From positions 248,001 to 312,000 of the forward strand of contig NZ_WNNK01000002.1 in the NCBI RefSeq assembly GCF_009724245.1: DNA of 64,000 bases, given 5' to 3'. The translations under genes were made by a program, and so were the position numbers. The stretch comes from Pseudomonas spelaei. GTDB taxonomy: Bacteria > Pseudomonadota > Gammaproteobacteria > Pseudomonadales > Pseudomonadaceae. Of this stretch, positions 17,958 through 25,195 are shown piece by piece. The notes under the pieces were generated by a model. That model saw only the letters and a list, made by a program, of their open reading frames with translations. It had not been told where the DNA came from and did not search any database. Numbering within the stretch: position 1 is the first letter of the stretch; the number at the start of each line of letters is the position of its first letter.

Positions 17958-18986
17958 TTAACGAACCGGCGGCGCGTATTGAATACCGCCGTTGCTCCAC
18001 AAGGCATTAAGGCCACGCTTGATCTTCAGCACGCTGCCCTGACCGATGTTGCGCTCGAACACTTCGCCATAGTTGCCCACCTGTTTGACAATCTGCACCA
18101 CCCAGTCCTTGCGCAGCTTCAGGTCCTTGCCGTACTCACCGTCCGCGCCCAACAAGCGAGCGACATCGGGGTTCTTCGTGCTCCTGGCCTGCTCTTCAAC
18201 GTTCTGCGAGGTAATGCCCATTTCCTCGGCGTTGAGCATCGCGAACAGGGTCCATTTGACGATGCTGAACCATTCCTCATCGCCCTTGCGCACCAAGGGG
18301 CCCAACGGTTCTTTGGAGATCACCTCCGGCAGCACCATGAACTCATCCGGATGGGCCATTTTGATCCGCTGGGCGTACAGGCCCGACTGGTCGGTGGTCA
18401 GCACGTCGCAGCGGCCGGCCTCCAGGCCCTTGGCACTTTCATCGGCGGTGTCGAAGGTGATCGGCGTGTACTTCATGCCGTTGGCGCGGAAGTAGTCGGA
18501 AACGTTCAACTCGGTGGTGGTACCGGCCTGGATGCAGATGGTCGCACCGTCCAGCTCTTTGGCATGGGCCACCCCTAGCGTGTTGTTCACCAGAAAGCCG
18601 ATGCCGTCGTAGTAGGTGATCCCGGTGAACACCAGGCCCATGCCTGCATCCCGTGAGCTGGTCCAGGTGGTGTTACGCGAGATCAGGTCGATTTCCCCGG
18701 ACTGCAACGCAGTGAAACGCTCCTTGGCGGTCAACTGGCTGAACTTTACTTTCGAGGCATCGCCGAACACGGCAGCGGCGACAGCATGGCAGACGTCCAC
18801 GTCGATACCGGTCATCTTGCCCTTGGCATCCGGCACGCCGAAGCCAGGTAAACCGTCGCTGACGCCACACTGGATAAAGCCTTTCTTCTGGATGGCATCC
18901 AGCGTCGCGCCTGCCTGGGCGGCTCCGGTCAGGCCCAATAACGCAGCGGCGCTGAATGCGGCCAGCGTGTGTTTCACGTTTTTCAT
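17958..18986 (-). CDS. aapJ: AapJ-type general L-amino-acid binding protein, without its permease genes
   Basis: A 342-residue periplasmic binding protein with a signal peptide (cut after GAAQA). Typical family segments are LDAIQKKGFIQCGVSDGLPG, FTALQSGEIDLISRNTTWT and CIQAGTTTELNVSDYF. Known: AapJ delivers L-amino acids to the AapQMP ABC transporter. Here no aapQ, aapM or aapP is adjacent; the upstream neighbour is a divergent aminotransferase operon that carries its own, different binding protein. It may feed a transporter encoded elsewhere or act as a chemosensory binding protein (inference). A hairpin follows the stop. Confidence 0.88.
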   Translation of the reverse strand: MKNVKHTLAAFSAAALLGLTGAAQAGATLDAIQKKGFIQCGVSDGLPGFGVPDAKGKMTGIDVDVCHAVAAAVFGDASKVKFSQLTAKERFTALQSGEIDLISRNTTWTSSRDAGMGLVFTGITYYDGIGFLVNNTLGVAHAKELDGATICIQAGTTTELNVSDYFRANGMKYTPITFDTADESAKGLEAGRCDVLTTDQSGLYAQRIKMAHPDEFMVLPEVISKEPLGPLVRKGDEEWFSIVKWTLFAMLNAEEMGITSQNVEEQARSTKNPDVARLLGADGEYGKDLKLRKDWVVQIVKQVGNYGEVFERNIGQGSVLKIKRGLNALWSNGGIQYAPPVR

Positions 18987-19437
18987 GCAAAGCTCTCCTT
19001 GTCGATTTTTATTATTCGGCGCCGCAAACCCGCGCCGGTTGATCGTGAGCGATGAGTATCAACTGCTTTACACCTTGGCCACAAACAACCTTTAGCCATC
19101 AATGACAGTCAGTTAAGCCAACGCAATGTTCAGCAGAGAAGAACAAATGTGGGAGCTGTCGAGCCCCAGCGAGGCTGCGATGGCGTCGGCACAGTAAACA
19201 TTGATGTTGCCTGACCCACCGCTATCGCAGCCTCGCTGGGGCTCGACAGCTCCCACATTTATTCTTCGCTGGCAGGAACACTGTGCCCGCGTAACTGATC
19301 CGTATCAGAGCAAACCCACTCGCGACTACCGCACATCCCGACTTTTAATAATGACCCGGCGACTTTATTTCGTTTGCGGGGCAGTGCGGCTCACGGCTTA
19401 GATAAAAAGAAGCACCCCACTTGCGAGTCCGAGATCC
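18987..19437. other. Intergenic region between divergent aapJ and the aminotransferase operon
   Basis: These 451 bases hold no convincing gene. They contain the upstream region of aapJ, REPIN B (19145-19260) and a small palindrome CTGAT-CCGT-ATCAG at 19295-19308 that could be a regulator site for the downstream operon. I could not identify a clear promoter. Confidence 0.5.
19145..19260. repeat. REPIN B (37-bp perfect inverted arms)
   Basis: Arms 19145-19181 and 19224-19260 are perfect inverted repeats starting AAATGTGGGAGCTGTCGAGC and ending GAGGCTGCGAT, with a 42-base loop. The sequence is closely related to the elements at 23476-23605 and 25010-25117. Known: such REP doublets in P. fluorescens are mobilised by a RAYT transposase encoded elsewhere. 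Confidence 0.93.
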
Positions 19438-20688
19438 ATGAGCCGTGAAACCATTAGCCAGTCGATTTCCATCGTCCACCCCATCAGCCTCAGCCACGGC
19501 AAAAACGCTGAAGTCTGGGACACCACCGGCAAACGCTACATCGACTTTGTCGGCGGCATCGGCGTGCTCAACCTCGGCCACTGTCACCCGCACATCGTCG
19601 AGGCGATTCGCGAGCAGGCGACAAAACTCACCCACTACGCCTTCAACGCCGCGCCCCACGCACCCTATATCGAGCTGATGGACCGCCTCACCGCATTCAT
19701 CCCGGTGGATTACCCAGTCAGCGGCATGCTCACCAACAGTGGCGCGGAGGCGGCGGAAAATGCCTTGAAAATCGTCCGTGGTGCCACCGGCCGTACAGCG
19801 GTCATCGCCTTCGACGGCGCCTTCCACGGCCGCACGTTGGCCACGCTGAACCTCAACGGCAAGGTCGCGCCCTACAAGCAAAAAGTCGGTGTGCTGCCGG
19901 GCCCGGTGTATCACCTGCCCTTCCCCAGCAAGGACAATGGCGTGACCTGCGATGAGGCGTTGAAGGCCATGGAGCGGCTGTTCAGCGTAGAAATCGATGT
20001 GGATGACGTTGCCTGCTTCATCATCGAACCGGTGCAAGGCGAAGCCGGTTTCCTGGCCCTCGACGTAGCGTTCGCCCAAGCCCTGCGACGCCTGTGCGAT
20101 GAGAAGAAAATCCTGCTGATTGCCGATGAAATCCAGTCCGGCTTCGGCCGCACCGGCCAGCGCTTTGCCTTCTCGCGTCTGGGCATCGAACCGGACCTGA
20201 TCCTGCTGGGCAAAAGCATTGCCGGCGGTGTGCCGCTGGGAGCGGTGGTGGGTCGCAAGTCGTTGCTCGACACCTTGCCGAAGGGCGGCCTGGGCGGCAC
20301 CTATTCCGGCAACCCGATAGCCTGCGCGGCGGCGCTGGCTACCCTGGAGGTGATGACCGATGAACAGTTGAAGCACTGGGGCGTACAGCAGGAAGAAGCG
20401 ATCGTAGGCCGCTACCAATCGTGGCGAGCCAGGCAGCTCTCACCGTACCTGGGCCGCTTGACTGGCGTCGGCGCCATGCGCGGCATCGAGTTGGTCAACA
20501 GCGATGGAACACCTGCCTCCAAACAACTGACCCAACTGCTGAGCCTGGCGCGGGATGCCGGTTTGCTGCTGATGCCCAGTGGTAAATCCCGGCACATCAT
20601 CCGCCTGCTGGCGCCGTTGACCATCGAACCCGCCGTGCTGGAAGAAGGCCTGAATATTCTTGAAGCCTGCCTGGCTGCACTGGATTGA
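19438..20688 (+). CDS. Class III (GabT-like) PLP aminotransferase
   Basis: A 416-residue aminotransferase of the acetylornithine/4-aminobutyrate family. Seen: GGIGVLNLGHCHPHI, the PLP phosphate-binding NSGAEAAENALK, the Asp of IADEIQSGFGRTG, and the Schiff-base Lys in LLGKSIAGGVPLGAVVGR. Known: members move an omega-amino group to 2-oxoglutarate or pyruvate. It starts an operon-like run with an amino-acid ABC transporter and a FAD amine oxidase, so it probably deaminates an imported diamine, omega-amino acid or polar amino acid (inference). The exact substrate is open. Confidence 0.9.
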   Translation: MSRETISQSISIVHPISLSHGKNAEVWDTTGKRYIDFVGGIGVLNLGHCHPHIVEAIREQATKLTHYAFNAAPHAPYIELMDRLTAFIPVDYPVSGMLTNSGAEAAENALKIVRGATGRTAVIAFDGAFHGRTLATLNLNGKVAPYKQKVGVLPGPVYHLPFPSKDNGVTCDEALKAMERLFSVEIDVDDVACFIIEPVQGEAGFLALDVAFAQALRRLCDEKKILLIADEIQSGFGRTGQRFAFSRLGIEPDLILLGKSIAGGVPLGAVVGRKSLLDTLPKGGLGGTYSGNPIACAAALATLEVMTDEQLKHWGVQQEEAIVGRYQSWRARQLSPYLGRLTGVGAMRGIELVNSDGTPASKQLTQLLSLARDAGLLLMPSGKSRHIIRLLAPLTIEPAVLEEGLNILEACLAALD

Positions 20689-20825
20689 ACCGCTAAACCC
20701 AGGATGACCTCAGGGACTGACATAGCGAATTATGGTCACTTGTCGTGGGCAATTTTGCCCGGCAATACTGGCCGATATCCCCTCTACCCGACGAGATCAG
20801 TACCCCTGATAAGCCAGAGGCATTC

Positions 20826-21800
20826 ATGTATCACGACAATATAATTTATAAAAAGAAGTCCAATGATCCTCGGTTCCTGCTCGGCGTAGCCGTGGTTTTA
20901 TTTCTCGGCGCATACCTGATGAACCTGGGTAACAGCGCCCTGAGTCACGCCCTGCAGCCCCTGCTGGGCAACGCGCCGGACAGTTTGACCGCGCGCAATA
21001 TCGCCATCGGCCTGGGCATTGCGGTGCTCGGCACACTCAACTTTCATGTCCTGGGACGCTTGAAGCTCAAGGTGCAGACGACGGTGGTCTGGGTCGAGTT
21101 GCTGCTGCTGTTCCTGGCGTTCTTCGACACCTTCAACCTCTCTTACAGCTTCATCCTCGACAAGGTGGGTTTCCTGATCATCCAGGGCGCAGCCACCACG
21201 CTGTATATCTCGGCCATCGCCATCGTGCTGGCCTTCGTCCTGGCGCTCATCGGCGCGGTGGCCAAGCTGTCGAACAACGGTGTGGCCAACGCCCTGGCCT
21301 CGTTCTACACCTCGTTCTTTCGCGGCGTGCCGCTGCTGATCCAGATCTACCTGATTTACCTGGGCCTGCCACAACTGGGCTACGTGGTCGACGCGGTGCC
21401 CGCCGGCATCCTCGCCTTGTCGCTGTGCTACGGCGCCTACATGACGGAGATTTTTCGCGCAGGCATCCAGAGTATTCCGGTGGGCCAGTGGGAAGCATCC
21501 CGAGCCCTGGGTATCAGCCCGTTCAAAACCCTGAGCCGAGTGATCATGCCCCAGGCCTTGCGAGTGATTATTCCACCCACCGGCAACCAGTTCATCGCCA
21601 TGCTCAAGGACAGCTCCCTGGTCTCGGTGATCGGCGTCTGGGAGTTGATGTACCTGGCCAAGACCCAGGGCCGCGCCGACTTCCGCCACCTGGAAATGCT
21701 GATCACCGCCGCAATGATTTACTGGGCGATGTCCTTCATCCTCGAACGGGTGCAGGCGCGGATCGAAAAACGAGTCAACCGATCCACGGCGAGGGGCTGA
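20826..21800 (+). CDS. Polar amino-acid ABC transporter permease with N-terminal extension
   Basis: The ATG at 20826 follows AGAGG and gives 324 residues. The HisM-type core covers roughly residues 100-320: an N-terminal signature with TTLYISAIAIVLAF, then SFFRGVPLLIQIYLIYLGLP and the EAA-loop region EASRALGISPFKTLSRVIMP that contacts the ATPase. About 90 residues with two or three extra membrane segments precede the core, which is longer than most permeases of this family. Only one permease gene is present, so it would work as a homodimer with the ATPase at 21804 and the binding protein at 22623. Confidence 0.9.
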   Translation: MYHDNIIYKKKSNDPRFLLGVAVVLFLGAYLMNLGNSALSHALQPLLGNAPDSLTARNIAIGLGIAVLGTLNFHVLGRLKLKVQTTVVWVELLLLFLAFFDTFNLSYSFILDKVGFLIIQGAATTLYISAIAIVLAFVLALIGAVAKLSNNGVANALASFYTSFFRGVPLLIQIYLIYLGLPQLGYVVDAVPAGILALSLCYGAYMTEIFRAGIQSIPVGQWEASRALGISPFKTLSRVIMPQALRVIIPPTGNQFIAMLKDSSLVSVIGVWELMYLAKTQGRADFRHLEMLITAAMIYWAMSFILERVQARIEKRVNRSTARG

Positions 21801-21803
21801 ACC

Positions 21804-22580
21804 ATGACCACTCAGATTCATATCACCGAGCGCCAGACCCTCGCCCCATCGATGATCACCATCACTGGCCTGAACAAGTGGTATGGCAATTTCCATGCGC
21901 TGCGTGACGTCGACCTGAACGTTGCCAGCGGCGAAATCCTGGTGGTGTGCGGCCCGTCGGGCTCGGGCAAATCCACGATGATCCGCTGCATCAATCACCT
22001 GGAAAACTTTCAGAAGGGCCATATCCAGGTCAACGGCATCACCCTCACCAGCGAAGCGGAAAGCGTCAGCGCAGTGCGCCGGGAAATCGGCATGGTGTTC
22101 CAGAGTTTCAACCTGTTCCCCCACCTCAGCGTCCTGGACAACCTGACTCTGGCCCCGCAACTGGTGCAAGGCGCGTCCTCGGCCGAGGCAAAAAAACGCG
22201 CCCAAGTTTACCTCGAACGCGTGCGCATTGCCGAACACGCCCACAAGTACCCGTCCCAATTGTCGGGTGGCCAACAACAGCGAGTCGCGATTGCCCGGGC
22301 GCTGTGCATGAACCCCAAGGTCATGCTGTTCGACGAGCCCACCTCAGCCCTGGACCCGGAGATGGTGCATGAAGTGCTGGAAGTGATGGGCGAGTTGGCC
22401 ACCGACGGCATGACCATGATCTGCGTGACCCACGAGATGGGTTTCGCCAGCAAGGTTGCCGACCGGGTGCTGTTCATGGATCAGGGCCAGGTCATCGAAC
22501 AAGCCACCCCCGCCGAGTTTTTCAATAACCCACAGACCGAGCGCGCGCAGAAATTCCTCTCGCAAATCATCGGTCACTGA
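21804..22580 (+). CDS. Amino-acid ABC transporter ATP-binding protein (GlnQ-like)
   Basis: A 258-residue ATPase with Walker [11 protein letters not shown]-loop [14 protein letters not shown], signature LSGGQQQR, Walker [13 protein letters not shown] and switch His in CVTHEM, all intact. The start lies 3 bases after the permease stop, so the two are translated together. It powers uptake through the permease at 20826. An N-terminal extension of about 20 residues ([13 protein letters not shown]) precedes the normal family start. Confidence 0.95.
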   Translation: MTTQIHITERQTLAPSMITITGLNKWYGNFHALRDVDLNVASGEILVVCGPSGSGKSTMIRCINHLENFQKGHIQVNGITLTSEAESVSAVRREIGMVFQSFNLFPHLSVLDNLTLAPQLVQGASSAEAKKRAQVYLERVRIAEHAHKYPSQLSGGQQQRVAIARALCMNPKVMLFDEPTSALDPEMVHEVLEVMGELATDGMTMICVTHEMGFASKVADRVLFMDQGQVIEQATPAEFFNNPQTERAQKFLSQIIGH

Positions 22581-22622
22581 GTGCCGCTTTACCCATAACA
22601 ATAATCAGACGTGGAGATGGAC

Positions 22623-23453
22623 ATGCTCAGCAAACAACGCGCAATGACTCTGGCGGCAACCCTGTCGCTGCTGTTCATCGGCACGGCCAACGCCGGTGCA
22701 GTACTGGACAAGATCCAGAGCAGCAAACAAATGACCGTGGCGACATCGGCGATCTGGCCGCCCCAGGGTTTTATCAACGACAAGAATGAAATCGACGGCT
22801 TCGACATCGACGTCTCCAAGGAGATCGCCAAGCGCCTGGGCGTGGAGGTCAAATTCATCACGCCGGACTGGGACGTGATCACCGCCGGCAAGTGGAATGG
22901 GCGTTGGGACATGTCCGTGGGCTCGATGACGGCGACCAAAAGCCGCGCGCGAATTCTCGATTTCCCGGCCACTTACTACTACGTGCCCTATGTGTTCGCG
23001 GTGCACAACACGTCCACCGTCACCGACCGCCAGGCCCTCAATGGCAAGACCATTGGTGTGGAAGGCGGCACCACCTCAGAAGACTGCTTGAATCAGGCAC
23101 TGGCGATCGAAACCAGTGATATTCCGCCGGCCTCTTGCGACGTCAAGGCCGGCAAACTGAAGACTTACGCCGGCTCCCTCGCACCTCTGGACGACCTGCG
23201 CCTGGGGGACGGCGTGCGCCTGGACGCGATCCTCACCCAGCGCAGCACCCTGGAAGCTGCGATCAAGAAAAACTACCCGCTCAAGGCGGTCGATGGCGTG
23301 GTGTTCTACGAGCCGCTGGCCATTGCCACCGACAAGGGCGACCCGGAACTGAAGGCCAAGCTTGCCGACATCGTCGGCGCCATGCATGACGATGGCACGC
23401 TGACCAAGCTGTCGACCAAGTGGTATGGCGTGGACTACTCAACCGTCAAATAG
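22623..23453 (+). CDS. Periplasmic amino-acid binding protein of the ABC system
   Basis: The ATG at 22623 is favoured because GGAG lies 6 bases upstream; an in-frame ATG at 22617 abuts that site. The 276-residue product has a signal peptide (cut after GTANA) and the two lobes of family 3 solute-binding proteins: MTVATSAIWPPQGFINDKNE, FDIDVSKEIAKRLG, WDMSVGSMTATKSR, and the TIGVEGGTTSEDC hinge. Ligand: probably a polar or cationic amino compound, not resolvable by eye. It follows the ATPase by 42 bases and completes the transporter. Confidence 0.92.
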   Translation: MLSKQRAMTLAATLSLLFIGTANAGAVLDKIQSSKQMTVATSAIWPPQGFINDKNEIDGFDIDVSKEIAKRLGVEVKFITPDWDVITAGKWNGRWDMSVGSMTATKSRARILDFPATYYYVPYVFAVHNTSTVTDRQALNGKTIGVEGGTTSEDCLNQALAIETSDIPPASCDVKAGKLKTYAGSLAPLDDLRLGDGVRLDAILTQRSTLEAAIKKNYPLKAVDGVVFYEPLAIATDKGDPELKAKLADIVGAMHDDGTLTKLSTKWYGVDYSTVK

Positions 23454-23475
23454 CACGGTTCCTGTTGATCAGGAC

Positions 23476-23605
23476 GAAGATCAAATGTGGGAGCTGTCGA
23501 GCCCTGGCGAGGCTGCGATAGCGTCGGCACAGCACACATTGATGCTGCCTGACCCGCCGCCATCGCAGCCTCGCCAGGGCTCGACAGCTCCCACAGTAGA
23601 TCTTC
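23476..23605. repeat. REPIN C
   Basis: Arms 23486-23519 and 23562-23595 (34 bp, perfect) share the TGTGGGAGCTGTCGAGCC core and GAGGCTGCGAT end with REPIN B, and the loop runs in the same orientation as in B. GAAGATC / GATCTTC outer repeats (23476-23482 and 23599-23605) extend the palindrome. It separates the binding-protein gene from the FAD oxidoreductase gene. Confidence 0.92.
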
Positions 23606-23674
23606 AGTGTTTTTGAGAGGGGCCCGGCTCCCTCACAATCCGTGTCTGAGAGAAAGAGATCGCAAGGAATGACC

Positions 23675-24952
23675 ATGCCCACCACCTGGTACTCGCAAAC
23701 CTCACTCCCGCGCACACCGCGCCCCAGCCTGAGCACCGACGAAACCTGCGACGTGTGCATTATCGGCGCGGGTATCGCCGGCCTCACGGCGGCGCTGGAA
23801 CTGACCCGGCGCGGCAAACGGGTGATCGTCCTTGACGCCCATCACATTGCCTGGGGTGCTTCCGGACGCAATGGTGGCGTGGTTTCGCCAGGCTGGGCCG
23901 AAGGCTCGGGGGCCATCCGTAAAAAACTCGGGCTGGAACACACCCAGGCCTTGTTCAACCTGTCGGCCGAAGGCGTCGAGATCGTACGGCATAACATCGT
24001 TGATCTGGCACTTCCCGGTTGTGATCCCGCACCCGGCACGATTCGGGTCAAGCGCTACGACGACAGCGCCAGCGTGAAAAACCATATCGAAAGCATGCGC
24101 CAGAACTTCGGCTATGAGCTCAACTACCTCGACACTCGCCAGGTCCGCGAGCGAGCCCACACCCAGCGTTATTACCAGGGCATCGAAGACCCCAGCGCCC
24201 TGCATTTCCACCCACTGAATTATTGCCTGGGCCTGGCCCAGGCTATCGAAGCTGTTGGAGGACGAATTTTCGAACAATCGAAAATGCTCGCCTGGCATCG
24301 CGACGGCAATGACCGCATTGTCCAGACCGCCGACGGCACGGTGTGCTGCAAGGACCTGGTGTTATGCGCCGGTGGCTACGGTGGTGCAGAGTTGCAAGCA
24401 CTCAGCCGCGCCTACCTGCCCATCGCCACCTATGTGGTACTGACGGAACACTTGGGCGATCGCATCAAAAACGTCCTCGACTCCAACGCCGCCTTCTCCG
24501 ACGACCGTCGCGCCTCAGACTATTACCGCGTCGTGGAAGGCGATCGCCTGCTGTGGGGCGGGCGCATCACCACCCGCAACGAACAGAACGAACACGCCCT
24601 GGCAGCCATGCTCAAGGCCGATATGGTCGCGGTGTACCCACAACTGTCCCCCGTAAAGATTGAGCTCGCCTGGTCTGGCCTGATGGGCTACGCGACCCAC
24701 AAAATGCCCAACCTGGGCTTGCTGGAACCGGGCGTGTGGGCCTGCACCTCGTTTGGCGGGCATGGCCTGAACACCGGCTCCATCGGTGGCCGGGTGATTG
24801 CCGAGGCCGTCTGCGGCGAGACCCGCAGGTATGAGCTGTTCAAGCCCTACCTGCTGCCCTGGAATGGCGGGCCGTTTGGGCTGGTCGCGGCGAATGCGAT
24901 CTATCGCTCCTTGAAAGTGATGGACTTCGTGCAGGAGCGGTTGCGCTCTTAG
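23675..24952 (+). CDS. FAD-dependent amine/amino-acid oxidoreductase (DAO, PuuB-like)
   Basis: AAGGA lies 6 bases before the ATG at 23675, giving 425 residues. The N-terminal FAD site CIIGAGIAGLTAALELTRRG is followed by GASGRNGGVVSPGW, typical of the D-amino-acid oxidase fold and of gamma-glutamylputrescine oxidase. A C-terminal FAD contact, SFGGHGLNTGSIGGR, is present. There is no signal peptide or membrane segment. Known: such enzymes oxidise a C-N bond and pass electrons to O2 or the quinone pool. Together with the upstream aminotransferase and transporter it suggests catabolism of an imported amine (inference). Confidence 0.9.
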   Translation: MPTTWYSQTSLPRTPRPSLSTDETCDVCIIGAGIAGLTAALELTRRGKRVIVLDAHHIAWGASGRNGGVVSPGWAEGSGAIRKKLGLEHTQALFNLSAEGVEIVRHNIVDLALPGCDPAPGTIRVKRYDDSASVKNHIESMRQNFGYELNYLDTRQVRERAHTQRYYQGIEDPSALHFHPLNYCLGLAQAIEAVGGRIFEQSKMLAWHRDGNDRIVQTADGTVCCKDLVLCAGGYGGAELQALSRAYLPIATYVVLTEHLGDRIKNVLDSNAAFSDDRRASDYYRVVEGDRLLWGGRITTRNEQNEHALAAMLKADMVAVYPQLSPVKIELAWSGLMGYATHKMPNLGLLEPGVWACTSFGGHGLNTGSIGGRVIAEAVCGETRRYELFKPYLLPWNGGPFGLVAANAIYRSLKVMDFVQERLRS

Positions 24953-25009
24953 TACCAACCCTTTGCATCAGGCTATGGATGAAGATCTAACCGGCAATGT
25001 GAAACCCTT

Positions 25010-25117
25010 GTGGGAGCTGTCGAGCTTTAGCGAGGCTGCGATAGCGGTGGGTCAGACACCCTCAATGTTGGCTGTGCCGACGTCATCGCAGCCTCGTTAA
25101 AGCTCGACAGCTCCCAC
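25010..25117. repeat. REPIN D, loop in reverse orientation
   Basis: Arms 25010-25042 and 25085-25117 pair over 33 bp with one mismatch, and carry the GTGGGAGCTGTCGAGC core and GAGGCTGCGAT end of REPINs B and C. The loop between them is the reverse complement of the B/C loop type, so the whole element is inverted relative to them. It lies between the convergent FAD oxidoreductase and pentahaem cytochrome genes. Confidence 0.92.
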
Positions 25118-25195
25118 CGTTGATTTTCACTACCCTGAGCGGAGTGTTTCAACCGTATTGGGCTGCGCTCTCAAAGACCTTGAAAGGCCTGGCTC

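Noticed and set aside
20898..22277. 459-codon open frame opposite the ABC transporter genes
   Set aside because: His/Gln/Gly-rich shadow spanning two real genes with intact ABC motifs.
19145..25117. Insertion sequence or transposon ends
   Set aside because: The long inverted arms enclose only 42-base loops and there is no transposase; they fit REPINs.
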